Positions 1 through 11,835 of a DNA stretch of 64,000 nucleotides are shown here, piece after piece; the first letter of the stretch is position 1; each line of letters opens with the position of its first letter. The notes beneath the pieces are model-generated. The model searched no databases and was not told the DNA's origin. It saw nothing but the letters and a program-made list of their open reading frames with translations. Made by a program: the position numbers and the translations under genes. Source of the stretch: Camillea tinctor (taxonomy: Eukaryota > Ascomycota > Sordariomycetes > Xylariales > Xylariaceae); NCBI GenBank assembly GCA_022578605.1, contig MU394114.1, forward strand, positions 183,459 through 247,458, read 5' to 3'.

Positions 1-2439
1 CTACCTTCTCGATCTCGCCTGGCTTCACCAGCCCATCTTGCTTGGCCCGCAGACCCGCCAGCTTAGTTTCGTTGTTCTGAATCCGCCGCTCCAAATACGG
101 GATGTTGTCGCGGTCTAGCCTGTCCCGCCGCTCGAACATGTCTCTAACACTGACGAGCGCGTCGCGTTGCCGCTTCAAATCTTCGAGTACACCGATGTCC
201 CATGCCCTGCTCTCGTCCTCCATCAGCGATTGCGAAGTCCGCAAGTGCTTGCTCATAGCCATAAGCCCGTCGTTCAGGAGGGGAACATCGTTCGTGTCTG
301 TAGCGTATGTGTCCCCGCTGACCTCGGTGAGGGACGCGAGCGACAGGGCTAAGCGTGCATGGTCGGCAGCCACGCCCTCGCTCCGCTTCACGAGGCGGTC
401 CATGATGTTACATGTCGAGATGTAGAGCTCCGCCGACCGTTTAATTCCCTGCTTCGTGCGCTCAAAGAGGTCGTTCAGTGACGGTGGCAGGGAGTCCTCG
501 AGGCCAGGCGGAAGAGCCCGACCGGTGAACTCGTCTACAACAGAGATGGAGGCTTGCTTGCGCCAGACGGCGAGCTCCTATCACACCATTAGCGTGGGCA
601 GAGGAGTTTGGAATTACAGTACAACTTACCGTGGGAACAGTCAAGAACATTACCACGAGCTGCTCTTGGCCCAGGACTGGATGCCTTACGACGGCGTTGA
701 GGAAGCGCGCGAGGCCACGCCGTCGCTTCTCGATAAAGGCACCGTCATTCGAGAGGTGGTTCCCATTGACAGCAACCCGTTTCGGGGGCAGCAAGGGGAG
801 CACGCGAAATGGATATCGCTTGTGTAGACAATCGAGTAGCCAAACAAAATCGCTATATCGACGGATGACCTTGCTCCCGCGCCGGGCACTGGCCACTTCG
901 TAGTTGTGGTGCTGAAACATAAACATGCCTTCCTTCTCCGGCATAAGGGAGACTACGATGTTCTCCTCGACCATGTTACCCGTCCTGCCTCCACTAATAG
1001 TACGAGAATGGCCGGAGGGGTTAACATCAGAAGACTCGTGATGGCCATTACCGCCCCCAGCCCCGACTCCGAAGGGACTGGAGGGATGGTTTGAGGAGGG
1101 ATCGCCGAAGCCGCCTGCATTATTGTTGGCGTCTAGAAACCCCCATGCACCGGGATTTGGGGGCGCCGAGCCGGGAGCAGCGGAGGTAGGGACCGAACTG
1201 CTGGCTACCGAGGTCATGGTGGACGTGGTGAAGTTGGAGGTGGTGCGAGAATTTAAATCGGGGGCATCGAGGTGGGCGTAACCGTTTCCGTTAGCAGCCG
1301 AACCAGTCAGGCCATGGCCATTGGTCTTGGGGGTGACGGGACGATGGTGATTCGCGTGGTCGTCGGGAGCGTTCCACGGGTCGTCGTCGGGGCCTTCCAT
1401 TGATGGCTTTCGAGGAGTGGGTTGGGGGAAGGAGGGAGGATCGGGGTGCTGTGGCGGTTTCGCAGCGAGCTCTGCAGGATGGGGAAATGTGGGCTTGGTG
1501 GTGATGAAGGATAACTGGGGCCGCGGCAGGTCTGTTGTATATTATTGATTTATTTATCAGCGAATAGCGTCCCCGCAACATGGTGATGCACAGGTCAACG
1601 ATGTTACGATAAGGCCCTTATTGGGCGCCATCGGCGCGGCCTGCCCCATTGCTGGCGCTGTATTGTACATACATACGCATAGCTTGTGCGGCTTTCTAGC
1701 TCTGCGCTCTGCATCTGCATATGCCATACAACCAATGGACATACCAAAGAGAGAGAGAGAGGGAAGAAAAAAAAAAAGAGCACTTGACTCCATAAACAAC
1801 CAAGGCCAACTTATCACACGAACATGTGGATAATAACAAATGCCCCTCCAAAAACAAAAACAAAAAAACCAGCTTGCTTTTTCTTTTTTTCTTTTTTTTC
1901 TCTTCTTCTTCTTTTGTTTACTTACCTCGTCTGCGTTCATCTACGCTATCTAGGCTCACGACCTCGCCCTCCTGAGCCAGCCCGATAAGGGCAAGAAGCA
2001 CATTAAATTCGTTACGACCTAAGGGAATGTCCTGACCCTCAGGCGCTAAAACGTTTGCTATGCGGGCCTGGTCGTCGGTAGCTAACTTGGCCGAGGCAAG
2101 TGTCTTGGCCACACCCGATGATGTGATTTTGCCGCCGCTCCCATCTTCGCGGACCACCTTGTCAAAGGCCTCGATGTAGTCATCCGGTACCTGGGTATCA
2201 GCTAACAGCCCAGTCAACAACTCAGCACGCGATTGTTGCTTCCGCTGGGTCGGCACGTCCCAGGGTGTCGCACTATGGCTACTGCCAAAGTCGTCATCGT
2301 TGAATAGAGCGTCGGAATTAGATCGAGTCATGGGATCGTCACCGTCGCCGTCGTCGAATAGCGAATTCCGAGAGATGGCTACACTCGAATTGCCTAGCGA
2401 CGAGGATTCGTTTGGGGGCGATGTACCGAAGAGAGACAT
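1..2439 (-). CDS. MVP1: Sorting nexin MVP1 (PX-BAR), 3' end beyond window
   Basis: Endosomal sorting nexin that binds phosphoinositides and shapes membrane tubules in retrograde and vacuolar protein sorting. Exons are 2439-1926, 1531-630 and 577-1 (introns 1925-1532, phase 1, and 629-578, phase 0). The start is the ATG of MSLFGTSPP; exon 1 encodes a low-complexity N-terminus and an EH-like helical region (ELLTGLLADTQVPDDYIEAF). Exon 2 joins as DERRRDLPRP and carries the PX domain, with the phosphoinositide-binding RRYSDFVWL and the proline-rich LPLLPPK. Exon 3 starts ELAVWRKQASISV and encodes the BAR-like helical region up to GEIEKV, where the window stops; probably about 60-100 residues are missing. 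The 394-nt first intron is long for this locus. The family match is strong across three exons. Next gene, uL15m, lies about 1 kb away on the same strand. Confidence 0.93.
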
Positions 2440-3477
2440 GGCCGTACGTACAGCAGCCGGAGTAGGTATAACAACAAGATATATATATATATAGAGAGAG
2501 AGAGAGAGGAAGGACGGGGAAAGGCCTGCCGCTGCGGATAATGCGGGAAATACGAGTGGGGGTTGGGAGGTAAGTGGTAGTGTCGTTCCCGAGTCTTTCG
2601 TGGGTTCGTCGTAATACAATGAATAGGGTTCGTGATAAGCAACGTCCTCCTAGACGAGACGATGAAAAACCAACCGAGGATAGATAGATGATGCCTGTCG
2701 AGAAGTACACTACCTAAATATCACCCATGCACACACATGCATGTATGCACGTAGAATAAGAGACAGAACTGTCCACTAGGTAGGTAACTGTGTACCTAGA
2801 TTAGTTGGTGTGTAAAAAATAAGAAACTCCTGCACCTGCTTTTTTTTAAAAAGGGTACAGGTTTCGAGGAAATAAAGTAGCAAGAAGGAAACACAAGAAG
2901 AGGGAAAAAAAGAAGAAGAAGAAGAAGAAGAATTTGGATCGAGGTTTTGGAATGGAATAAGCTCAGTTTAGACAAGCTGGGGGGCGCTGAAATCGGGGAG
3001 CTGGAGCTTTGTGTCGAAACACCTTCTCACCAAAATCTATAGCTCTAGAGGTACTTAATTCAGGGCCAAAGGTACCCATGCTGAAACAGATCGACGAGTG
3101 AGCTATGGTGGGGAGGGGCGGGAAGGGGGATTGGGGGGAAGGATCTCGTTTATGTAGATATCCAGTACTAAGTATACTATGTAAGTATACTTCTCATTAA
3201 GCTATAAAATGCTTTAATACATATCAGGTTAAACTTGTGTAACAGGTATATACATACACCATGTATGTAAACACTGCTCACTCAATTGACCATTGACTCT
3301 GACAGCATGGTAAATAGATACCTAATTAGGCCTGTTTACTGCCTGTCTGTTGGGTAAATGAATACCTAACCTAGATGAGCATGGAGCTATAGAGGCATGT
3401 GTAGGTTGGGTAAGGTGTAGGTTAGATAATGTTTTTATACATCGATACAATAATACAACAAGACAGCAATAAACAAG
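2440..3477. other. Intergenic region with microsatellites
   Basis: No gene seen. Upstream region of MVP1 and downstream region of uL15m. Holds a (TA)n(GA)n tract at 2479-2509 just upstream of the MVP1 start, a GAA tract at about 2910-2932, and several copies of the short ACCTA/TAGGT motif (for example 2776-2800 and 3360-3430). Confidence 0.6.
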
Positions 3478-4448
3478 TTATAGCTTCTCCCAAAGCTTCG
3501 TCTCCTCCTTCTGCTCTTTCGTCTTCTTCTGCTTCAACAACTTCGCCGGCGGCACTCTGAAGAACAAACTGGGTGAGTCGCCCGGTTTCAGCAGATGACT
3601 GAGGTACCCCCTGTGTGCCGGGTCGCGATAGTACTCAATGTCCCAACGCGAGGTCGGGTCTGGTAATCTGTAGCTGAACCCCTTCTTGCGGACCTGCTCC
3701 AATATGGGCTCCACGTGTTCCCGGCCTACCGGCAGCGGCAGGTCGGTGTTGACACTCTTACCGGCCACAAGCCGCTCGATGGACTTCTTCGTGTAGTATC
3801 GCGTTAGGATCTTGCCGCCCGCCTTCTCCACCGCCTCGATCGCCGCCGCCGACGCCCGCGAGATGACAATGTCGATAGGCTGTTTCAGCGAGTCTTTCCC
3901 TCTCGCCAGGAGTTTGATCCCGTCCTTAATGGTACCCACGAGATTCGACTGCACCAGCTCCTTCGGGGTGATCTGCTTCGTGGGATCGATGCGACCCGAG
4001 TCGATCCATTCTTGGAGCTTATCGAGGTCGACCTCGGACATGACGGGCGCCCGGCTATAGTTATGGTTAGCCAGAGTGCGCTTTGCTAGTGGGGGTTCCG
4101 CCGGTTGCCTCCGTACAAGTTCTCAAATCCGAGTTTTCCCCTCTGGAAAATCAGGGGTGTCTGACCACCCTGGAACCAAGGCTTGACCTTTCCATGCTGC
4201 TTCTGACCCTTGTGACCTCTACCGGACGTCTTACCCTTCCCCGAAGAGGGACCACGACCGACACGGATACGCTTCTGGTGGGCGCCCTGGTTGTCGGATA
4301 GGCTCGCTAGGATGGATGCGCTTCGGGTCTGCTGTATGGAAAGTGCCGCGAGAAAATTAGCAACCGATGGGCGCGCTGATGCTGAAACAAGCGGTGCTTT
4401 GCAGCATTGGGCTGTCAACCGGACTGGTCCTGATATTCGCGGAGGCAT
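3478..4448 (-). CDS. MRPL10: Mitochondrial large-subunit ribosomal protein uL15m (MRPL10 type)
   Basis: Structural protein of the mitochondrial large ribosomal subunit. Two exons, 4448-4117 and 4054-3478, separated by a 62-nt phase-2 intron (GTACGG...TATAG, branch site GCTAAC) give 302 residues. The intron was placed because exon 1 otherwise runs into a stop just after GKLGFENL. Splicing gives [19 protein letters not shown], the usual uL15m continuation. The N-terminus is basic and Ser/Ala-rich, as expected of a mitochondrial presequence. The uL15 glycine/lysine-rich signature [20 protein letters not shown] is present, followed by FQGGQTPL. The C-terminal half has the fungal mitochondrial extension with [11 protein letters not shown] and a Lys/Glu-rich end. 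The ATG at 4037-4039, inside exon 2, is not the true start. Confidence 0.95.
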
Positions 4449-5120
4449 TTTACGACATATATATATATCTGTGTGTATATATATGCGCGTGCGTGCGTGC
4501 GTGCGTGTGTGTGTGTATGTGTTATGTGTGTTATATATTATTTATTATGTGTGTAGTGTGTAAGTACTATGCAAGTGTAGGTTCAAGTTATAGTGTATGG
4601 TACTTTACTATCTTTAAAATAAAGTTATTCCCAATTCCAAATCTGTAGCTTAATTTTTTTTATTGGGGGGTAGAGGGGTTAATTGACAAGAGGTGGTCCG
4701 AGCTTCACTCCACCTGGATATATACCAACCTACAGAGTAGGTTGGTAGTGTACAGGTAAGTTATGTCAATAGTATGCTAGGTATCTAAGGTGTTACAAGT
4801 GATCGAACTAACCTATATTTAAATGTGTTGATGTACCATTACGCGGTATAAAGTACAAAAGATTTATGATTATACTGATTTTTTAACTACCTACTTCTCT
4901 AATTAAATTCAACTTTGTAGCTTTTGAGTTTTGATAGAATTTATTCAATTCTTGATTCTACGGATCCCCCTTTTCGCACCCCCCTTTTTTTAGTATTGTG
5001 GCTATATTTGGGCTCATTGTCTGACAAAAAACATTCGCATCCCTAATATATATATACGTGTGTAAATATAACAAATAATAAATAAGCCAGGTCTGCTGAG
5101 CGAGGAGGTAAGTATGGGGA
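4449..5120. other. Intergenic, AT-rich, with complex microsatellite
   Basis: No gene seen. Immediately upstream of uL15m lies a compound (TA)n/(TG)n/(CG)n tract at about 4456-4530. The remainder is AT-rich with no recognisable feature until the end of the P450 gene. Confidence 0.5.
4456..4530. repeat. Compound dinucleotide microsatellite
   Basis: Alternating TA, TG and CGTG units immediately upstream of the uL15m start codon, a purine-pyrimidine alternating stretch that could be length-polymorphic. Confidence 0.8.
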
Positions 5121-5139
5121 TTAACCCGTGTTAATCCCC
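5116..5139. repeat. Perfect inverted repeat spanning the P450 stop codon
   Basis: Arms GGGGATTAAC (5116-5125) and GTTAATCCCC (5130-5139), 10 bp each, around a 4-nt loop. The P450 stop codon (5123-5121) lies in one arm. It could form a stem-loop at the coding/3'UTR junction or be a palindromic protein-binding site. Confidence 0.7.
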
Positions 5140-7026
5140 CTTTTTATAAAGCAAAGATTTAGCTTGGCCATCACCATCGTAAAGATGTCTTGGGACTCCT
5201 CAAGCAGAGCACGTCCAGTTTCTCCTTCAGCAAAGACTATATCGAACTCCAGTACCATCTTGGCCACAACCGCTCGGATCTCATCGAGCGCGAGCTGCTT
5301 CCCGATGCCTACGCTCGGTTAGCCAGACACAAATACTAAGTTGGGTCAGAAGGGTTATCCAACGTACAAGCAAACTTTCCAGTGGAGAACGGAAACCAAG
5401 CGTCTTTTTTAACCAGCCTATCTTTGAGGGTAGTCCATCGCTCGGGTACAAACTCGTCTGGATCTTCAAAGGCCTTCGATGCTAGAATCAACGTGTTAGC
5501 CACGTCCAGACTTACTGGAGAATAATACCGCTTTACATCGATGGATCAAATACTGCGGCGCGATCACCTTAACGCCTCCCGGAAGCGCCTGTCCATTGAT
5601 TACTACCCCCTCTTTCGGAGTGTTTCGAAAAGTCCCTCCCGGGACTGGAGGATACAGGCGGAGAGTCTCGCGGATGAAGCCATCGAGAAATTTTAGCTTG
5701 TGCAACTTCTGCACAGTTAAGTTCCCGTCGTTTCGTATACCTTCGGCATCAAGCTCTGCTCGCAACTTGAGCACATGAGATTCATCCTTAGCCAACTGAT
5801 AGAAAGCGCAAGTGATCGCTGCAGCCGTCGTGTCACTGCCAGCTACGATGAGAAGCCGCGCGTCGCCGACGAGCAGCAAGTCATCTCGTTTTGGATCGTC
5901 GACGAAGAAAGGCCCTTTATTGAGGATTTGAGTCATAATATCTGGCTCTGCAGGCTCGGTCTTCCCTTTCTGCGCGATCTGGGCCTTCTCCTTCTGCTGT
6001 TCAATACACTCAGCGCTATAGCGCACCAGCCTCATAAATGGATTCAGTCGATCAGGGATTATCGATCCCATTGTGTGGATGACCCAAGGCATGGTCGCAA
6101 GACAGCCAAGTGGAAATGGACTCGTCTCGTGCATCGTGTCTATGTATATATGAGACTGACCCATTTGAACTGCGTTGAAGGCACGTCCGAACGCTAGATC
6201 ACCTGTGGCACATTAGATACATTGTGTATCATTTCATAGATATGCGGGCCTCACCCATAATGTCGAACGAGTACCATTCGAACCACCTTGCCGCATCGAC
6301 AACCTCCCCAGATCTTCGGCACATTTGAGCAACTAATTGGTCGGCATATTTTACTATTCTGGCATCGTAATTCCGTAAGGCTTTTGCGGTGAATGCCGCA
6401 TCCCAGCCATGACGCCTTCGGTCATCATGTAAGGATTTATCGCGGATTTGCGTCAGGCTAGTCCATGGATAGCCGATGTCATACCCTAGTAGAAAGAGTT
6501 AGCAGAGTCGATATCTATAACTACTATAAGGAAGTCATATACAATCTGCTTTCTCGAACTTTGTGTCCCTGTCAAACATTACACCTATCATGTCGGGGTC
6601 GGCTACAGATAGGAGATTCGGGCCCACGCGAACATAGTCGCCATACTCAGCATGCAGACGGGCGAGATGGCGGTAATTGTCAATCTTGTCCTTCACCTTG
6701 AAGAAGTGATAGAATTGCGTGTATTGCGCGAGCCAGGGGCCCGGGAAACGACGCAGAGGGTGGAGGCAGGTCCTATACACGAGCATAGAAACGAAGATAC
6801 CGCCCAGATACGCAAGGCAGCCGAGAGCTGTTACTTGAACAGCTTGCCAGAATGTCAAGAAAGAAAGCCTAGTAAGTAGCACGCTAAATGCTGGTGGTCC
6901 TAATACAACCGTTTTGACGTATAGGGGCGCCCTGAGCGTATGCTCGCCGTGGACAAAGTAGCACACATGGGAGAGGACACCTAGGCCCACACAACGTAAA
7001 ACAACCTCTTCATTAGATAGCCCCAT
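5121..7026 (-). CDS. Cytochrome P450 monooxygenase, membrane-anchored
   Basis: Heme-thiolate monooxygenase, probably ER-anchored. Five exons: 7026-6543, 6485-6255, 6202-5537, 5481-5368 and 5308-5121; all four introns (52-59 nt) are phase 1; the protein is 560 residues. The N-terminus has two or three hydrophobic segments, then the proline-rich hinge LRRFPGPW. The I-helix oxygen-activation motif AGSDTT is at residues 359-364, ExxR (ETLR) at 417-420, PERW further on, and the heme loop FSTGKFACIG with Cys499, whose codon is split by intron 4. The heme loop has Lys where Arg or His is commoner. The long N-terminal region with LSHVCYFVHGEH resembles fungal P450s annotated as tryprostatin-hydroxylase-like or benzoate-hydroxylase-like, but I cannot assign a substrate. 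The next gene upstream on the same strand is an MFS transporter; no backbone biosynthesis enzyme is visible nearby. Confidence 0.93.
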
Positions 7027-8592
7027 TCTACCTATTTAATTCATAGACTAAAGAAATCAATGCCTCCCAAATCAAGTGGCTTTTCACTTAAGAAACAACG
7101 GAAGTGTGACATATCTTCGACGTGGGGTGTTCCGTCCTACATATATTCTGCTTCTCGCAACAAGTCTAGAAGATACAGACTACCCTCCCCTTCCCCCTGT
7201 AGCCATCTTAAGACAGCGAGGCTCAGTAGGGTATCGATGTAAGACATACTCCCGAAATTCGTCATGTCCTGGTTTATTCAGTCCCGGTTCGCTCGACCAT
7301 CAAAACCCCCTATCTTTCTGAGTGTTGCTCATACGAGGGCCATAGTATGTACATAACGCGGCAAAGGTGTCTCTTGATCAATGTGGTTGCATCAAAGGAT
7401 ATTGGTTAACAATATCACATTAAACATGATTAATTAATAGGCTGTCCGGATTTTGAGGCTGAATCATAGTGATGCCTAGCGTTCCGCGCCATACCACTTG
7501 TTTGAATGGATGCATCAAGTTCTTCTACATGGTCATCTCACTAGTAGGTCATGCCGCATTGTTAGCCCAATCACCACGCCATACCTATCAGCAATGTCTA
7601 GGTTGGGTTAATGCTCGCGCAGCTGATTCTCACTTACCGATGATTATTGGGAGTATCTAAACCCTTGTAAATCCCAACGCAGTGTTATTTTTGCCCCCAT
7701 TGGCACAAAAAACAGATACATAACCATTTAGACCCGTGAATGTGCCAGTATGAATAACAATCACATAGCTTAGCTTATGCCTGTTAGTCGTGAGTTGAGT
7801 TGGTGTCACGCTGCTACACTGACGAAGTGGGCAAGGAGAGAAAATGAATTATGAAATAGAACACAAAGAACGCTACGTTGATTGCATACCATTCTATGAA
7901 ACAAGCCTGGTAGATGGCTAACTCGAACTAGTATGATGTCACGAGCTAGCAGGGAGTATGTATCAATAAGGATGTGACATATCAGGAAAAGGGGGAGGGG
8001 GGAGTGGAAGCTGACTGCCAGATAGCAAAATGATTATAACATTTGGGTCAGTAACATTTAAAAACCGCGCATTGCAGTAGCCATTGGAAGGTATCGGTAA
8101 TCTAAAGTACCAACTAGACGTGTTATTTAAAGAGAGAAGGTGTGTTGAAGCAACCGTAAGTCTGGCATGAGTTTGTGCATTGGGTGTTGTTTGTTGGGTT
8201 AGCTGTGCGATTGGGCACATGACGCACAATATATACGAGCGAAGCATACCTAACCGTCATCCAGGTGATACAACATAGGTTGATTCCCAAGTTTTTATCG
8301 AGGTGAGAATGACTACATGTGCTTAGTAGGTGTAGAAGCCGAGTGTACACCTCAAAATATGTATGGACAGTCACTGAGGACCTTACGATAGGTATCCCTT
8401 CCACACATGTAGCCTTTGATAGCTCACGTACCCACAAGCTCCTATCCCCTCCCCTACTACGTATATTGCTCCCTACCTCCCGTACCAACAATCATACGGC
8501 GTACATATCCACCTACAGCCGGTACTATTTTTCGGAATTCTTTAGCATCGGGGCAATCCACAAAGGAGTAGGCAGCTCGCAAAAGAAGATGT
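7027..8592. other. Long intergenic region, nothing recognised
   Basis: About 1.6 kb between the P450 start and the MFS stop. Short open frames exist on both strands but show no family resemblance and no splice-consistent extension. It probably contains the P450 upstream region. Confidence 0.5.
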
Positions 8593-10405
8593 TTACTCGA
8601 AACGAACGGGAAATGTGGTAGAGAAATTTTGGCTTACTCTAAACTCCTTATTTTCGCGATCTGTAAGATCAAAGAACTCGCTATCTGCCTTGTGTTCAAG
8701 ACTTCCGTATTCTTGATCGCGGCAACGGTTCTCGTGGGCGTAGTACACCATCAGCAAGATAGTAGCTGCAACTCCGGCGGCCGAGGAGGCGACGATGACG
8801 ATTTTAGCTGGCAGGTAGGCAGGGCTATCCTCGGCACGGAAAGTCTGGGGGCCGACTATGTTTCCAGCACAGAAAGCCATGAGCAATACGGCATTTAAGG
8901 TCACCTTCTTGGTATGACCCGCGCAGTTCGCTGCCGCGTACGAATAGAGCAGCGGCAGCGAGGCGCCAATAACATTGGTGAGGTAGTTGCCTGTGAGGAC
9001 TATTCAATGAAAGGAATTAGTTCTTGCTATACGTACCTATCACGGAATTTTTCAACCTATCTGAGGAGTGTAAACTAGTAGGACTAGCTAGGCCTTACAA
9101 GTTGTACCTCCAGAAAGGCGCAGGGGGACTAGAGATAATAATAATAATGATATTAATTAAATAAAAAAAAAGGTCTCCTTGATTTACTCACGAGCTCCCT
9201 TGTTGCTGACATCCGAAAAGGCCAGCAGGCCACCCCCGAGGACGCCGCCGATAAGTAGGATGGCAATGATAATAGGTCCGCGCATATCAAGACGGGCGGA
9301 GCTAACACCAGCAGATATAACAGTCACGCAAGCGACAACACCAGACGGAATCGACAGCAATGCTGTTTCTTTAGATGTGTACCCAAACCCTTTGATGATC
9401 GTCGCCTGATAACTACTCACCGCACCATTAGGGATGCTAGAAGTGATAGTAATGAACGCAATAAGCCAGGTCTGGGGGTCCCGAAAGCACTCCCGGACGT
9501 GCTTGAGCTTAAAGTGCTTGTTCTCGATGCCCGTCTGGTTCTCGCGGACTCGCTCAATAGCCCATATTTTCTCCTCGCGCGTGAGGCGAGACGACATCGG
9601 GCTATCTGGCAGGAAGAGCACGACGAGGACCCCGACCACGATGGTGATCAAGCCAAATAGGAGAAACATGATCTGCCACGGGGTAAACCTCTCCGATTCG
9701 TAGTGCTGAAAGCCAAACGAGGTCAGGGCACCGATGATGGTACCCGTGCCGGTCCCAACATACCAGAATCCGACCCGAGCAGGCTGCTCGCTCTTCTTAT
9801 ACCACATGCTTGTAACGAGGATTAGGGCCGGGGCCACCGCCGCCTCAAAACACCCAAGCAAGACGCGGAGAGTGGCCAACGCGGCCCAGCTCTTCGCCGC
9901 CGAGTTTAACGCCACGATGAGTCCCCAAAGGATAACGTTGGCGCCGAGATACTTGGCCGTCGGCAATCTCTGCATAAGATAGCCCGTTGGGAGCTCGAAC
10001 GCAAGATACGTGACGTAGAATAAGGTGGCTAACAGACTAAACTGATTACCTGTAATCCCCGTGTCCTTCTGGAGACCCATCACGTTGGCATAATTGACTA
10101 TGAGTGACAATAAGCGTCCAGTTCCAACAACCTTTTGCGTAGTTACCTACTTAGTGTCTTGTCGAGGTATTGAAGATTGTAACACGCCCCTATCTGACTG
10201 TCAGCAAACGCGGCCTTACCCAAAGAGTGCAGGGAGTAGACTAACACATGAGTGGCACAATTGCCCAATCTATCTTTCTGACCAGATCCTTCTCGTTGAC
10301 CTCTGTCATTGCAGTGGCATTCTCGTTGTTTAGGTACTCGAGCGCGGCGTCGGCATCGATGACCTTTAGGCCTTGCCCTTCAACGTCTGTCTTTTCGATC
10401 GACAT
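8593..10405 (-). CDS. MFS transporter, Dal5/allantoate-permease-like (anion:cation symporter)
   Basis: Twelve-helix major-facilitator permease of the fungal anion:cation symporter family (Dal5/Tna1-like), plasma membrane; members move allantoate, nicotinate, pantothenate, biotin and similar carboxylates, so the substrate is open. Four exons: 10405-10246, 10189-10151 (39 nt), 10097-9192 and 8999-8593; all introns phase 1; 503 residues. Splicing restores IDWAIVPLMW-ACYNLQYLDKTLI-NYANVMGL, a hallmark of the family, from three tiny open frames. LFYVTYLAFELPTGYLMQR and MWYKKSEQPARVGFWY are typical. The second half ends with LTGNYLTNVIGASLPLLYSY and DLTDRENKEFR. The last eleven residues after EFR are unusual and a GTAAGC follows EFR, so a terminal intron with a slightly different C-terminus is possible. 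The 192-nt third intron contains A- and T-rich tracts. Confidence 0.93.
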
Positions 10406-11322
10406 ATTCACATTACTATATTGGCGTTATTTTGTAGTGGCACCAATTCGTCAGTACTGACGCTACATCTCAATGTTTATCTTGAATAATAGGAACAAGG
10501 AAACTATATATAAGTATGTCACGAGCGGCCTATTGCATTATAGTAGTAAGAGAGGAGTTGGGGGCATCTTATCAGAGGAGAAATGACAGCATAGTCGGAC
10601 TTGACTATAACTGTATTCGCTTGCATAAACCAACGAAAGAGGAGCAGTTCTGGATGGCACGAAATGATAAGGAGTTCTCCAACGATCGAACGGATGCTGG
10701 GTGTGCCGCATTCGGTGGAGCTCGATAAGGAAGCTCTCGAGGTTGCGGACAATGCCGATCAACGGGAATATCCCCGAAAACATATTCAATCAGCAGGGGT
10801 CAATGCCTGTTATCTCTATTGCCGCTGCTGAGCATGGGTTATCAAGTAAAAACGATTCACACGGCACGCGACAAGGCTGATAGGTACATATATAACCAAG
10901 CATGACGTAGTGATACGTATAGGAGTAATAGTGGTTGATTCCTGTAATGTATGTGAATTGATTGAATAGATTATATAGATTGGTGACAATACCAGACAGG
11001 CGTACCAAGCTACATCGTTGATCAAATCGCAACAAGACCTAGAAAACCATATGGACTAGACCGGTCCCTGCTCTACAACTTTGGAGCCTTGATAAATCTT
11101 AAGTGTCTCTTCTACGAGGATACAACGAATCCTCCTTTTCTCTCAACGATTAACGAAAAAAAGGCGATGGCTTTTTTTTTTTTTTTTTTTTTGCGCTCGC
11201 CCCTCCTCAGTAGATTTTCTCTTTTTGCTTCTTGGGGCAGGATGATGAGGGACAAAGATTATTTCACTGTCCATGGATTTGCTAAGCATCTGCCTCTAAT
11301 GATTGCCTTCGTCGACAAATAC
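10406..11322. other. Intergenic region, upstream of the MFS gene
   Basis: No gene recognised. Contains a poly-T run of about 21 nt at 11172-11192 close to the 3' end of LSM3. The short open frames at 10.5-10.8 kb overlap on both strands and resemble no known protein. Confidence 0.5.
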
Positions 11323-11835
11323 CTATGAAGAGGTCTGGGGTGAGACCAAGACCACGCTGTCACCTAGAAATAAGTGTTAGATGAGGGCGTTTTGACCAAA
11401 GGGGCTTTGAGTGTGCTTACCTCGAACAAATAACATCTCGGACTTCTTCGTAGTGGTCTTGGAATATAATGTGAGTATAGAGCACTAGATAGGAAGAGGG
11501 AGGAAGGGAAAGAGAAAGAGAGAATAAGGTCAGACTTACTCTTATCTCGTCATCATCGTCATCATCATCCACTACATAGATCGTTTCTATAACGTCACCC
11601 AAGACTAGGTTCATGTGGCTATCGTAAGCCTGAGAGATGAATGATTAGTAAGAGGGCATTGGTTTGAGTGGAAATCATAAAGGTGAATCTGAAAGTTTGG
11701 ACGCACATGAAGTCGTCCTTTGAGTTCGCGATCACCCCGTAGCTTCACGAAGACAACCTCGTCGAGCAGCAGACGCACAAGATCTAGAGGCTCCGAGACA
11801 GAACCAGCAGCGGGACCTTCTTCTCCTTCAGCCAT
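11323..11835 (-). CDS. LSM3: U6 snRNA-associated Sm-like protein LSm3
   Basis: Subunit of the LSm1-7 (mRNA decay) and LSm2-8 (U6 snRNP) heptameric rings. Four exons: 11835-11707, 11629-11540, 11457-11421 (37 nt) and 11363-11323; introns of phases 0, 0 and 1; 98 residues, the normal length. Sm1 motif: [21 protein letters not shown] and the junction [17 protein letters not shown]. Sm2 motif: [16 protein letters not shown] across intron 3. An acidic Asp run ([12 protein letters not shown]) sits in the inter-motif loop where orthologues also have acidic residues. Intron 2 appears to use an AAG acceptor (11458) rather than the usual CAG or TAG. Three introns in fewer than 100 codons means simple ORF calling misses this gene. 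Confidence 0.95.

Noticed and set aside
7060..8570. Possible gene between the P450 and the MFS transporter
   Set aside because: Only short unrelated frames on both strands, no splice-joined conserved segment.
10516..10831. Overlapping 70-83 codon frames at 10.5-10.8 kb
   Set aside because: Present on both strands in the same place with no resemblance to known proteins; likely chance frames.
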